Below are positions 10,635 through 22,299 of a stretch of 64,000 bases of DNA, piece after piece; position 1 is the first letter of the stretch, and each line of letters begins with the position of its first letter. Source of the DNA: Magicicada septendecula (taxonomy: Eukaryota; Arthropoda; Insecta; Hemiptera; Cicadidae); the NCBI GenBank assembly GCA_034769895.1, contig CM068370.1, positions 41,645,344 to 41,709,343 on the forward strand, in the 5' to 3' direction. Position numbers and translations under genes: made by a program. The notes under the pieces were generated by a model. It was given only the letters and a program-made list of their open reading frames with translations, searched no databases and was not told where the DNA came from.

Positions 10635-11708
10635 CAGTGGAGTAGCTAGGTTATTTGGCGCCCGACGCAACCAGATTATCGGCCGCCTCCCCTTCACAAT
10701 TGAAATAGGACGAAAGAGCAAAAATGAAGGCCCATTCAGTGAACAAAGTACTTAATAAATGCAGATGTGTAGATTTTTGTATGAAAGCACGTCCAGCAAA
10801 CGTCTTAACAATATTTGTTAAGTCAAAATTAAGAAATTACATATTATAATATTACCGATATTCAGTTTGTATACATTTATTAGTAACAAATGTAGATTAC
10901 AAAAAGTGTAGTAATATAAAACATTTATAACGTAAAAATGTTTTAATAAACATGCAAATACCTTGTAGGTCTAAAGCGCATCGTCAAAACAATATCCTAA
11001 AGCAACATAAAGTTAAACAAAGAATTACATTAAAAGTAATAAAATTCGTCACTTACTATTACAGGTTAATGGTTCCGTCTTCTGTTAATAAACACTTGAT
11101 ATTTATTTTTAATATTTAATAAATATTTAAAACGATACATTTTAAAATGTAGCTTTCCTGGTCTTGATTGCTGCAAAGTCGGTTATTAAATCACTGTAGT
11201 CTAAAGACGAAGCAATGTCGTTTCCAGTTGAAAGTATAGCTAGATTTGATACCCTGTCTTGAGATATTGTTGATCATAGGTACGATTCAATCAATTTTAG
11301 TTTACTAAACGATCTTTCACAAGAAGACACAGATATTGGTAAAGTAAGAAAAATGTTTCAAGCTGTTGCTACTGTTTTGTAGGCTTCTAATCCCATTGAA
11401 GAAATGTATTGTACCAGTCCTTGACAAAGAGCCAATGTTACAGCGTAATTTGTTACCCTAATGAACCGTAATTACGATACTTGAGTATAAATAGACTAAT
11501 AGTGTTTATCAAGTAAGGTTTATGACAACAGACAAGCTGTAGGTTATGATTTTCTTATGAAAGGAATAGTTATATCAAAGAAACAAGTTCTTTGTAGTTT
11601 TATAAACAGAAAACCATTTTTTCAAGTCTATGCTCACTTTGCCCCCCCCCCCCCCGGTCTAAGCCGTCCGGGGCGGCTGCCACTTGGCCTCCCCTAGCTA
11701 CGCCTCTG
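10635..11708 (-). mobile_element. decayed hAT transposon, 1074 bp
   Basis: The element starts cagtggagtagctagg and ends cctagctacgcctctg, an imperfect terminal inverted repeat of the CAGNGGCGTAGCTAGG type, and is flanked by 8-bp near-identical duplications, the hAT hallmark. Inside, the minus strand carries the transposase dimerisation region (see 11150-11410). A C-run lies near 11642. The N-terminal transposase is gone, so this copy could only have moved using another copy's enzyme. Confidence 0.85.
11150..11415 (-). pseudogene. hAT transposase C-terminal dimerisation domain remnant
   Basis: Minus-strand translation gives FLTLPISVSSCERSFSKLK, an SxxCERxFSKLK block, then IESYL, a stop, then STISQDRVSNLAILS and DYSDLITDFAAIK. 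That is the order found in the C-terminal dimerisation domain of DUF4371/zinc-finger-MYM-type hAT transposases. There is one in-frame stop where the family has an Arg codon. No intact start or N-terminus; not expressed as a functional transposase. Confidence 0.8.
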
Positions 11709-11716
11709 AATTAGTT

Positions 11717-14700
11717 AAACTTCCACCTACTTCATTTTTATGTTCCTCAATTTCTTAGGCCAAGCTCATGGATTAAAACTCGGGTCGCCGTGATAAAAAA
11801 GATGAATTCAAACCCAGTCAATGTATTTTGGAATCTCGCTGGTAAAGCTTTTGTATTGTTTACTGTTAAGTCACCACTCACTTTTATGGTTTAACATACG
11901 TTAAGCATCAAACGTTTTGCCCACACTAGGATGAGGTATTTACGATTGGAACGATTATAACGTTTGGAGTTGAGAAAAATAAAAATAGAGTTTTTAACGT
12001 ACTTTAGAAACAACTGACCTGACCATTGTACAAACTTGACAATTTAAAAAAAAAAATTAATTGTTACAACACAAATAAGCCACCCCAATACCAGGGATAA
12101 AAAAGATGAATCTACAATATAACAAAAAAATAATTAGTATAATAAAATGTTTAAAATGAATATAAAAAGACAATGACACGACAAAAACGACGACATGACC
12201 TAACCCAAGTGATTGACCAAATAAAAAGAAACAAAAGAAGAAGGGGAAAACCAAAATAAAATGAAACAAAATAAGATGAAAGTGAAGAAGGAAAATGAAC
12301 ATGAAACAAACCAAGTATAAAGGAAATAAAGTGAAACCGAATGAGAAAACACAGACAAATAATATAGAATATGAAAAGGAGATATTGGAAATGAAACCAA
12401 TAACTAACCAATGTAAAAAATAAGTATTATTATCGATTCAAAAATAAATGTAAATGATTTGATAAAACCCAATAAAGTAATATGAAAAATAAAAGTACAC
12501 TAACCCAAAAATTAGAGTTAGATGTGATAAAAAACTCTATAAAGACAGAAACTTGATAATAGTATAGATAATATTTATAAAGAGAGAGATAGTGAGATGG
12601 TGAGAAATTAAAATTAACGAAGAAATAAGTGACGAAGAAAAAGTAATTATAGGGATTACCCATTTAGAAACACTTAAAATAAAACATTTAAGAAGTGCAA
12701 AAGTGAAAGTGTAAAAACCCCAAAATAATTAGGAAATAAAGTGATAAATAAAAAAGTTTAATAAATAAGCTATCATAAACACTAAATGATTAATGGTGAA
12801 CCATATTAATAATTAAGAGTGTTATTAATGATAGTATTAGATGTAAACACGTAATAATATGAAATGAACATTGAAGAGTGATGATGACAGTATTATATAA
12901 AATAGAATCTTATTGTTAAAGAAATTGAGTTTAATTATATACAATAGTATTTAAAAGGGAGAATCCCATGAAGGGTAAACAGTTGGTGTTACCATGGATA
13001 GAAGGTGGATTATTTAAGAAATAAGAAATTAAAAATGAAATCAATAAACACCCCAAGTTATAAGGGATAATTAATTGAATAAGTTTAAATGGTGTGATGA
13101 TGTTTATCACCCAAACAATAATAAAGAATGAAATGAATTGTAAACAAACTTTACCTAATAACTGTTAAAAAATTGTTTAATTAAAGTTATGAATAGGATA
13201 TGGATGGAGGAATTGTACAGACCATAGGCCTAAATGTTATGTTTTATGTGATAAAGAATAATAAGTAGTAGCCATATTGTTAACAAGGGCAAAATAGATA
13301 AATAAGAAGTTGAAACAATACAGTTCTAATTACACTAGAAAATCAGTTATGTAGAAATTAATAGAAACATAAAAATAGGATAAAATCAGATCCAAAACAC
13401 ACCAACCAATAAACCAATCAATTATAATAACAAAACAAAACACATTAGAATAAAATGAGATATAATTTGTATAAAATAAGTAAATATAATCAATGGCTAC
13501 TAGGGCCTAGGAAATGCCTAACTGTCAAAAACTAATAACTACAAATTGTATAAGATCAACAAGGAAATTAACAAATCCAAGGCGAATAAATAGCCAAGTA
13601 TAATTTGTAAATCATTTTAAAAGAAAAATGTTAGAATAAGGACTTAAATTAAAGGAGAAATGTAATTAACAAATATTAACATAAATGTACAAACATTAAT
13701 ATTTCGAAGAACCCAACCTTATGTGATATCAAAATAATCTTTGAAAGGAAATACAGACAGTAGTGATAATATTTAATACTCAGGAAGGAAGACAGAAGAA
13801 TAAAAGCATTCAGAAGATATACAGTAATTTTGAATAAAAATTCAAATTTGATAACAATGGTTATAAGCCCTGATTAACCAATCAGGATTAATTGGTAACC
13901 ATGACAACAGACGTTGGTTACGAATTTTCCGTTAATTTATAGTACTCTATAAGTGACGTTCATGCAGATTAGACGCCAGATTCTGAATGGCCTAAATTTT
14001 CATTTAAAACGTACAAAAAGTAGTCAAAATTCAAAAACATGAACAAGTAAGAAGAAGACGAGGAGCAATAACATTTAACTGAGGCCAAGGACCAATTTGA
14101 ACAAAAATTAAATGAAGAAATTACCACAACTAACTTGAAAAAGATGCCAGCAGCCCAAATCATTCAAAATTGATGACTATTCTATTTCACCTGAACAACG
14201 GTTTAATACAAGCCTTCTGATTTGATAAGTATCATTGAATTACCCAATTTCCTGAAATAAACTCACTTTAAATATTTCTCACAGTTACCTGAACTCTCAC
14301 TATAAACTGAATATAATTTCTTTAAAAGATTAAGTAAAATAAACAAACACTGAAAATGTATTAATTAAGAAAATAACCTAATGTCAAACTGCAACTTTTG
14401 AAACACACTTTACTACACAGCAGGAACAAATTGTAGCTACACATTATATTATTTAAGTACGAATAATGTAAGGTAGTGTACTTTTATTGTAATCATAATT
14501 AATGTTTTTCACATAATCAAAAGAACCTAGATTTTAAACGGAACAGATTGTAAACAAACTAAACTGTAGCCATCTTAGGCCGTATGAATCGTTCCAAAAT
14601 CGATTTCGCCAAACCCTAGAGAGATTGTCTCATATTAATTGTCGGTGCAAAATTGTTGAATAACCAAAATATAATTTTCTTGTCAAACTGAATAATTACC

Positions 14701-14935
14701 AATCAATAATTAAAGAAACTAGTACAGAGTGTAACAATTGTTTTTATTTCATAGGGAAGTGTATTGTATAATTTGTGCAGTTTAGCGAACTTCCAGAATT
14801 GACGGCCAGCGCTCACGCTGCAACTCGACAAACTACCTACTTGATTCAGTAGGTCGTACGAAGGCGGTAACAAATTCGAATACTCCCGGCCGTCATAGCT
14901 TAAAACACTTTTGTCACGTTATTTATTAATTTAAT
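11717..14935. other. AT-rich interval, no gene recognised
   Basis: About 3.2 kb of strongly A-rich plus strand. The open frames on the minus strand (12057-12663) translate to Phe/Leu/Tyr-rich strings typical of composition, not of genes. No repeat ends, domains or tandem arrays were recognised. A weak LTR-element trace follows at 14950. Confidence 0.5.
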
Positions 14936-14939
14936 TGTT

Positions 14940-14975
14940 TTAAATAAACAATTTGGCGCCACCCGGGATTCATAA
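14940..14975 (+). other. possible primer-binding-site trace of an LTR element (fossil)
   Basis: tttggcgccacccggga has the TGGCGCC start seen in primer-binding sites of gypsy-like LTR elements. No matching LTR pair or coding remnant was found, so it may be chance. Confidence 0.25.
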
Positions 14976-15180
14976 ACCCCTATGGAATAACAGGTAAGGT
15001 TTCCACTCGCGTTGTACTGGTAATTTGAAACATCGGTGCGGAATTCGTTAGCGCAAAACATTGATGTAACGACCCCAGTGTGAGGCGAACACACAACCTA
15101 TACATTTTTTACAAAGACGAATACATCAAATCGTTACAGATTGGCTTCCATCGCGGGGCTTAAACAAAGACGGACATCAT

Positions 15181-15785
15181 TTAATCGTTACAATATATAT
15201 ATATATATATTCGGGTTAAAACGTCCTGCGACGTTGTCCGATGCCTAATTGCCAATATCTCCTGTCGCTGCAGTTTTCTTCGGTTAGACCTCGTACACTC
15301 ATTGATCTCCTTACACCCTGTATCCATGTTACTTTTGCCCTTCCCCTTTTTCTGTTTTCCTGTGGTTTCCATTTCATCACTTTCTTTGGCAACCTCTCCT
15401 CCCCCATTCTCTGCACGTGCCCATACCAAATTAATTGTTTTTTTCTCGATGTGTTCTAAAACAGTTTCTTTTATATTCATTTGTTGATTAATTGTTTCGT
15501 TTCTGACCCGGTCTAATTTTGATATTCTACATATTCTTCTTAAGGCGTCCATTTCTGTGACTTCTATCTTTCTTTTCAGATGTTCTTTCATTCTCCATGT
15601 CTCATACCCATATACTAATGTGCTCTTAATCATTGTGTTGTATATTCTCATTTTCCTTTGTTTTCCTATTTCGGTGCTACACAGTATTCCATTTAGAGAC
15701 TTAATTATTGTTCTTGCTTTGTTTACTCTACACTGTATTTGTGTATCGTCTGTCCCTTCCTTGGTAAAAGGAAAATATTGATTTG
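15181..15785 (-). mobile_element. LINE fragment, family B (3' part)
   Basis: The minus strand encodes KEGTDDTQIQCRVNKARTI, LVYGYETWRMKE, TEMDALRRICRISKLDRVRN and, in another frame (15216-15416), QRMGEERLPKK, GRAKVTWIQGVRRSM and QLGIGQRRRTF, the rear of a family B LINE. It ends in (TA)n at 15192-15211. The upstream part of the same LINE appears to continue at 16570-16700, because a fold-back element (15787-16566) was inserted within it. Frame changes show it is inactive. Confidence 0.8.
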
Positions 15786-15831
15786 TATTTCTTAGGCTTT
15801 CACGACCGGCGTCATAATTATTCAAATTGAC

Positions 15832-16291
15832 ATCCGGGTTGTAAGTCGTTGGTCTGCTCTAACTACCATGCTGATGGATGTTATCCGGGCTGTAAGTCCT
15901 TGGCCTGCTCTAACTACCATGCTGATGGATGTTATCCGGGCTGTAAGTCCTTGGCCTGCTCTAACTACCATGCTGATGGATGTTATCCGGGCTGTAAGTC
16001 CTTGGCCTGCTCTAACTACCATGCTGATGGATGTTATCCGGGCTGTAAGTCCTTGGCCTGCTCTAACTACCATGCTGATGGATGTTATCCGGGCTGTAAG
16101 TCCTTGGCCTGCTCTAACTACCATGCTGATGGATGTTATCCGGGCTGTAAGTCCTTGGCCTGCTCTAACTACCATGCTGATGGATGTTATCCGGGCTGTA
16201 AGTCCTTGGCCTGCTCTAACTACCATGCTGATGGATGTTATCCGGGCTGTAAGTCCTTGGCCTGCTCTAACTACCATGCTGATGGATGTTA
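15832..16291 (+). repeat. 51-bp tandem repeat, about 9 units
   Basis: The unit is the segment between successive gctgtaagtccttggcctgc blocks, exactly 51 bp, a multiple of three, which keeps three forward or reverse frames open across the whole array. Internal units look identical; only the first is diverged (gtcgttggtctgc). This points to a recent expansion. The open frames (15849-16346, 15868-16335 and minus 15822-16313) are by-products of the period, not genes. Confidence 0.95.
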
Positions 16292-16297
16292 TAATCA

Positions 16298-16440
16298 GAC
16301 GTTTTGGCCTCACCTCTGGAGGCTATCTTCAGTGAAACGATTTTGAAACGACTGACATGGTGTTCGTCAGTAAAACCACAGTACTGTGGCAAAGAAGCCT
16401 TGCCATTGAAGATGGCTTCCAGAGATGAGACCGAAACGTC
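16298..16440. repeat. inverted-repeat core of the fold-back element
   Basis: cagacgttttggcctcacc at 16298 pairs with gagaccgaaacgtctg ending at 16442; arms of about 36 bp with several mismatches. The spacer holds the perfect palindrome ccacagtactgtgg (16376-16389), also present in the family H copy at 43086-43099. Confidence 0.75.
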
Positions 16441-16445
16441 TGTTT
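16402..16445 (+). ncRNA. hammerhead-like motif, decayed
   Basis: UUGAAGA (16406-16412), stem II GGCUUC/GAGACC with one mismatch and one wobble, GAAA (16433-16436) and ACGU followed by C. The opposite arm (minus strand, from about 16336 down to 16298) has the intact CUGAAGA with a perfect GCCUC/GAGGC stem II, but AAAA instead of GAAA. Stem I is only 2-3 bp in either. Between them the arms retain every core element, as if both derive from an active ancestor. Confidence 0.45.
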
Positions 16446-16447
16446 AT

Positions 16448-16552
16448 AACATCCATCAGCATGGTAGTTAGAGCAGGCCAAGGACTTACAGCCCGGATAA
16501 CATCCATCAGCATGGTAGTTAGAGCAGGCCAAGGACTTACAGCCCGGATATC
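16448..16552 (-). repeat. 51-bp tandem repeat, 2 inverted units
   Basis: Two units of the same 51-bp repeat as 15832-16291, in reverse orientation, forming the right arm of the fold-back. Confidence 0.93.
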
Positions 16553-16566
16553 AATTTGAATAATTA

Positions 16567-16700
16567 AACTGATTTCTGTTGCGAATTTGTTTTTCGTAGC
16601 TACTCGAATATCATCAGTGTATAAGAAGTTTTCTGTTTGACGACCACGAATTTAAACACTTTTTTTATTAGGCTACCAAAATTCTGAAAATGGTTTAATC
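16567..16700 (-). mobile_element. LINE family B, upstream part of the split copy
   Basis: The minus strand reads FLYTDDIRVATKNKFATEI, the catalytic FADD-type box of a LINE reverse transcriptase (YTDD here). It lies immediately upstream, on the minus strand, of the 3' part at 15181-15785 and is separated from it by the fold-back insertion. Upstream limit unclear. Confidence 0.5.
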
Positions 16701-16779
16701 GAAATATTAAGCAGACGTCTTTATGTCTGAATCCGGCAATTATTGGATTCACACTTATTCGAAGCCTTAGGACAAAACC

Positions 16780-16925
16780 AGTTTCCAATAGTCAACTCAT
16801 ATGGGCTACAGTTTTCTGCCGGGATTTGAATTCCCGGCATGTTTGAAAGATCGCGCCGAGGCTGCGGCCTTCGGGTGAGGCACGGCTGACTGGATCGCCG
16901 ACACCGTGGCGCGCGCAACGTCGAC
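16780..16925 (-). repeat. possible tRNA-derived SINE segment
   Basis: A 6-bp stem ccggga/tcccgg closes a 7-base loop attcaaa, resembling a tRNA T-arm (B-box-like) on the minus strand, within an unusually GC-rich 80-bp block. No A box or complete tRNA fold was found, so a SINE is only a possibility. Confidence 0.25.
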
Positions 16926-17750
16926 GCAATTCAGCTGGCGGCATCAGCTGTTCGATCAAAGTTTACGTTCCGCTACAAGCTTCTTTACAATCGACTTGCA
17001 ATCGGTCTCATTTCTTTATAAGAATTCCGACTGTGCATCTCGAGGTCTGACGGCGGTGGTAACTAGAGTCCTTTCTTCTCAACTCACTATGACTTGGTGA
17101 AAATTATAAGTGCCTCAGGGTTCCCGACCAGCCGGGAGGGAGGGATGAAGACATGGTAACAACGACATCAGTTATCATCGGCTGAGATGTGCTCTAAAAC
17201 GCTCCCCCATCGCCGTCGGACTGAGAGATCTTCCAGGACTACCAAGAACAGCTGTCCCGAAGATTAGCAGTAGGCTCTAAACTCCACATCACCCTTACCA
17301 CACTAATTGTCAGGACCTAACGGGTAGCATCAATGCTTCAGAAGTGCAGGTGGGAACATTCCGTTTATTTAACCTAGACAACTACACTCTACCAACGGTG
17401 TTCAAAGCAAAAGGACATACATAAACTTATAACATTGTTTTTTTTTTTTAATTTATAATGATTAAAATGGTTAGTCCATGTTTTATGGGTGCATATTTGT
17501 GAATGGTATTACTATTATGAACTGTGTGCTAAAGCATCCAGTGGTTATATCGTTTAATTAATTTTCATTATTAATAGTATTGTAATTGTCATGAATGCAC
17601 GTTGAACATATATAATTCTTGATAAAACTAAAGACAGGTACCGCCATAGATGAAAATATGAATTCATTTTCCCAGCATAAAGAAAGCATTCATAAACAGA
17701 ATCTTTATGTTCACCATGATTAAAACAAATAATTGTCAGGACAGGTCCTG

Positions 17751-17752
<2 letters not shown>
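16926..17752. other. no gene recognised
   Basis: Moderately GC-rich at first (to about 17400), then AT-rich. No domain, repeat end or tandem structure recognised. Confidence 0.45.

Positions 17753-17798
<46 letters not shown>
17753..17798. repeat. (TA)n microsatellite
   Basis: About 22 uninterrupted TA dinucleotides. Confidence 0.95.
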
Positions 17799-17799
<1 letters not shown>

Positions 17800-18079
17800 T
17801 ATAACTAACTATATTTGTAATTCATATTGATAGCTGTGCAAAAGATCTAATTGTTATACTGCTTGATTGCGATTAATACAGATCGAGAATAATTATATTT
17901 GTTGATGGAACAAAAACTAAGTACTGCTCTCGAAATACAAAAGCATTCAATTGTTGAACTCAACATGTAACAAATATGTCATGATAATGAGATAGTGAAT
18001 GTTGTGATAGGAAAACGCTAATAAAAAATTTTGTTACTGTTAAATGAGTGTTTTATTGCAAGTCCTGTCAGTCTGGGCC

Positions 18080-18985
18080 CCAGCACATTTTCGATTAAAA
18101 CAGATGATTCTCTATACGCTGCGGACATATCAACATCCAGATCAACTAAAATTCCCAGATGACACAACTATACTGGCCTCACATAAGGATCCTGCTACTG
18201 CTTCGGAAAACTAACAAAACAACATAGGCTAAACGAAATCCAAACTCGGTTAAAAAGATGGAGAATAAAGGCAAATGAATCCAAATCGTCTCGTGTAATA
18301 TTTAGCTTTAGACGAAACATCTGTCCGCATATGACGTTAATCAAGTCTCAGTTGCCACAGACGGAAGACGTTAAATATTTCGGCATGCATCTGGACGGAC
18401 GTCTTATGTGATGAAAACACATACTGTAGTAACAAGTAAATAAACAGCTGGTTGCGCGGACGTAGGTCACAGATGTCCTTAGGGAATAAACTCCTTTTCT
18501 ATCAAACTATTTTGAAACCGATCTGAACATACGCCATTTAGCTGTGGGGAACATCTAATGACACAAACATAGAAATCCTGTAGCCTGTAGCGTTTCCAGA
18601 ACATGTTACTCATGACAGTGGTCATTGCCCCGCGGTACGTGTCAAATCACGTCATACAGAAGGACCTCAACATGCCTTTTGTACGTCAAGAAACTAAACA
18701 CCACTACACTAGATACAGAAGGAGACTGAAAGCGCATCCTGACGAGCTGGCAAGAAAAGTGTTGGTTGGCGCAGGATACACAAGACGAATAAAACGCCTC
18801 AGACAAACGGCCGGTCCAAACAGACCTTTTTCACTTTGTTTTACATTTGAGTAAGGAAGAAGTGCTCATTAGAGCACCGTCCACTTGACATGTATTGTGT
18901 TTTCTTTTCTCACTCGTAAGGTTTGCTTAATGTTACCAAGCATTCTTGTAACAGATTGAAAAAATAAAGTAAATCTTAAAAAAAA
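18080..18985 (+). mobile_element. jockey-like LINE, internally deleted, with 3' tail
   Basis: Plus-strand pieces, in several frames, give a jockey-type reverse transcriptase rear: a YAAD-like catalytic box near 18115, LKRWRIKANESKS, FSFRRNICP, QLPQTEDVKYFGMHLDGRL, then RYVSNHVIQKDLNMPFVRQ, HYTRYRRRLKAHPDELARK and GYTRRIKRLRQT (18603-18854). Part of the connecting domain is missing near 18420-18600. The tail has AATAAAG then an A-run (18963-18987), consistent with a polyadenylated retrotransposed copy. Inactive. Confidence 0.82.
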
Positions 18986-19529
18986 TTAACCAATTTGGAT
19001 AACGTTTAATAGAATTCGAAGATTATGTATGGGTTTTAAATTATTAAATTAGTACTTATTTAATTATTTCTCTACAGTGGATGGAAGAAAATAAGAAATT
19101 GTGCGAGACGAAATGACGAGTTTCGCAAGTCGTTAGTACACTATATACAATCAATGTCTGTATGAAAGCAGGCGTTACAGACTGTTAAAGCAGAGAGAAA
19201 CAAACGAACATATAGGCTACATAAAGAACAGGACAAAAGTATAGACAAATATGTCCAAAGGATTGATAAAATATGTGTGTAGAGACGGCAATAACTGAAA
19301 CAATGTGGGAAAAGATCAAATTCGACCACCTACCAGCCCCCGGATTTAGATTACTGGAAAAATAAAAATCTACAACTCTACAAATCTATAACTCTTTGTA
19401 TACGCAAGCAACAGTTACAAAGCAAAATTTTATTTATTTACACAAGTATAGTGTTTATTTAATATTTATTTAGTAAATTAGTTATTTATGGATTTAAATA
19501 AATACGAGCATATCTACCTAGTTACAAAC

Positions 19530-19800
19530 ATTTTTAACATTGAAAATGTTTATAAGGACGTTTCACACATTTGCGGACGATCGCTGGTGCGTGATCGAAA
19601 ATGGGAACCGGTGAGTTTCCATAGAAACTACTTCTTTGTTGTCAATAACGTGTCACTACGCATCGTCCGATGATTATACTTCCAAGTGAAATCGATGAAT
19701 CTCAAGAAGAACAGCGAGCTTCTCTCCGTGCGCAGTTATGAATGCGACTACACTTAACTTGTAATCTGTACATTGGTAAATGAAGAAAAATAAATATATA
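19530..19800 (+). repeat. dispersed repeat related to family H, second copy
   Basis: Matches 6190-6430 (same landmarks), but carries about 60 bp extra (cgtgtcactacgcatcg to gtgcgcag) that the first copy lacks. At 19801 the similarity is interrupted by the 1.66-kb insertion described next and resumes at 21466. Confidence 0.75.
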
Positions 19801-19802
19801 TA

Positions 19803-21463
19803 TTGCAACAGTACAAACAGTAATGATACTGTGCATTGCCAAAATAAATAATAAAAATGAATAAATTTGAATTAATAAACATGATTCACATTGCATAAGC
19901 CGAATCGTAGTAAAAATAGGGAGTACAGAATTCATGCATGGACATGCAGTTTTGACACACCTGTCGCTAGCGTTGTGTACGCGCGTATTTTGTTAGGGTG
20001 TGTGAAACCTGTCCGTTCCTGAAATGTAACCAACCCTTTTCAAGTAGAATAGTTATATGTTTATTGTTAATTATAAGAAAACTATGTACGATAGGATAAA
20101 ACAAAAGACACCAAAGTGTGTAGAAATTATAGATAAATAAAATGTTAAAAAAACCATACAGAGGTGACGAAAAGTGCAATTACTATACATAAAAAATGAA
20201 TAACTCTTTTTGTGAATACCATAAAGAAGTGAAATTTACGTATAGTAATCACATAAAAATTAGTGATCGATTGAGCATCGAGTGAGGTGAAACAAACTTC
20301 GTAATTCGCGAAAATAAGCGAAAATAGTGAATTGAACCAGAGTGGGGGTAGTAACGCCTCGACAGAATCTGACAAGTTGAAAAGTGTTCAGACAGGAATT
20401 TTTGCACGACCTGACTATAAATACCAGGTCGCGCTAATAAAGTTTCTTCTTCTCGATTCAACCATTGCCGCAGGAGGCTATTGTCAGTCGACGACACAAA
20501 TTCACAATTATCGTAAGAGTCACCGGATCAACTAACTATACAGCCAGAGCTGCAAAATACATACGATGAGGTCTATGGACACACCGGCAGCATATGACGT
20601 GAGACGAGACGAATATTAATCAGCACACACGGAGGACACGACCAGAGGACACGACCCGAAGGACACGGAGGACGTACAGATGAATAACCACGTCAAACGA
20701 GGTGATAAAAAAACATTTAATTACAGACAGTTCAAAGACACTAATTAAAGCTTGAATGGAAGACATTCAACCAATTTAAAATAAATAAATGTAAAAGCAG
20801 TAAAAATTAGAATAATATTTCTTGTATCAAATTTAGTAATTGGTAACGTAAATGATAAGAGAAATAAGTAATTTTTGAATTAACGTAATTAGTAAAGTCT
20901 TTGATGATAAAGAGAAAAAAAATGCATATGCAGTAGAAAGTAAAACAAAGTAATATAAAAGAAGTTTGAATAGAAGTAAATTCATTTTTTGAAGCTAATG
21001 AATCAGCAATTGCAAAAATATGAACACACCATGAGTAAGTCGAGAGCAAAATAAACATTTTAAAGTAATTACAATTAGATAATAAGAGTTGTATATAACT
21101 TATGTATGTAATTTGTTAGCAATAAGTTATGTACGAAAACTTCGTACAAACGATTTAATAATGAGTTATTGTTTAATATCCGATATGAGAGATGTTGTTT
21201 AAATAAATAAATAATGGAACGATTTTAAACGTAAATAACGTATCATCTTTTTATTACTATTACACCCGTGAATTCAATACACAATATGTAAATGCATTTA
21301 AATTGGTTAACTTGCGTTGTATAAATAATTGTCTCCCAAAAGCATGAGGCTACACAAGTTAAATTAACTAGAATCGATGTATTTGTATTGTTGTAATTTG
21401 CGCTCTAAAATCGTGGGGCTCCACAAATTTAAATAAATAAACAACAAATTTGTCATGTTGTAA
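19803..21463. mobile_element. candidate TA-target DNA insertion, 1661 bp
   Basis: Compared with the intact locus at 6.2-6.5 kb, this 1661-bp block interrupts otherwise matching sequence. Its ends are ttgcaac (19803-19809) and gttgtaa (21457-21463), inverted with one mismatch and extending to about 13 of 17. It is bounded by TA on both sides (19801-19802, 21464-21465). No transposase frame is visible, so it would be non-autonomous. GGACACG-type short repeats lie at 20570-20670. Confidence 0.5.
20407..20431 (+). promoter_or_regulatory. TATA-like box inside a 7-bp-arm palindrome
   Basis: cgacctg and caggtcg flank actataaatac; aataaag follows at 20437. It could be a promoter or LTR-like signal, but no transcript start or gene is evident. 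Confidence 0.3.
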
Positions 21464-21465
21464 TA

Positions 21466-21540
21466 TTTTTTAGATTTATTGAAGCATTTCCAAAGCCCTT
21501 CTCTGTGCATTGCATTTGTGCAATGCATGTAAATTTTTCT
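21466..21540 (+). repeat. short dispersed repeat, second copy
   Basis: Matches 6440-6512, including gcatttgtgcaatgc. Together with 19530-19800 it reconstitutes the arrangement seen at 6.2-6.5 kb. Confidence 0.7.
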
Positions 21541-22299
21541 TATCAAGAACATTAAATGTGAATCACATTGAGGAAAGTTTTTATTACACTCAAATAATGT
21601 ACAAGTATTCAGCCTTTGGAGTTTGATCCAGTGATTATCAAACATAAAGAACTGATCAACACTGTCAAAGTTAGCTACCCACGGAGACTTACGTAACGTT
21701 GGGACTACACACTAGCTCCAGTGTGGAAACAGCCTATGATGTCTTGATGAATCACTGTTGTTATCGTACGAGCGAGCATAACTACAGTACAGGCATTGTA
21801 AAATCAGGTAGAATTCATCATTATTAAAGTCTACTACTAGTACTTTGTGAATTTAGTGTCTCGACGGGTTTAACGCGACCTTCCACAATGCTTCATCATC
21901 TTCCCGTCCCTTTAATCCTGTATGTTCTCCATTTCCCACACCTAAAGCAGAGTTCTTCATGTAGTCTATTCCAGTCTGTGTCTTTCTCTGCAGTCATCAG
22001 ATAGTAAGCTATATGTGTGTTTCTATTACTATTGGTAATATCAATTACTATCAGTATGTAACCTATGCAATTGGTTCAATTACTGTACAACAAATTCTGT
22101 GGGAAATCGTTGTAACACTTATTCCTGTAGGAATAGGTTTTTTGTAACAAGCAAACTTATTTTTCCCTTATAATATACGCTTATAATTTACACCATTCAA
22201 ACGTACCAACTATTTTCTTTCTGGGGTTCCATAAGTGTTTGCGATTTTCGAACAATATTTAAAGTCCTTTTTTACATCCTAGCTTCCAAACCTTACGGT
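21541..22299. other. no gene recognised
   Basis: A faint LINE-tail-like minus frame (DWNRLHEELCFRCGKW) may lie at 21890-22000. Otherwise nothing recognisable. Confidence 0.3.

Larger units (their letters stand above)
15787..16566. mobile_element. fold-back element with tandem-repeat arms
   Basis: The inverted ends are taattattcaaattga plus atccgggctgtaag (left from 15817; right, inverted, to 16566). Inside each arm are 51-bp tandem units, about nine on the left and two inverted ones on the right. A central core (16298-16440) has its own inverted repeat of about 36 bp carrying hammerhead-like motifs. About 30 nt (15787-15816) extend the left end only. Flanks tgatttgt and tgatttct (7 of 8) may be a target duplication. 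The arm design recalls Foldback/Galileo-type elements, but the ribozyme-like core and one-sided tail fit the retroelement fold-backs in this window better (inference). Confidence 0.65.

Noticed and set aside
12057-12663. Phe/Leu-rich membrane-protein-like frames
   Set aside because: A consequence of the strongly A-rich plus strand; no start context, no conserved motif, several overlapping frames of equal merit.
14940-14975. Primer-binding site proving an LTR retroelement
   Set aside because: No LTR pair or coding remnant nearby, and the match to a tRNA 3' end is not of proper length; kept only as a weak trace. The same applies to 46812.
15849-16346. Long open frames with a 17-residue repeat
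   Set aside because: They arise because the 51-bp period is divisible by three; frames are open on both strands and no start or promoter context is present.
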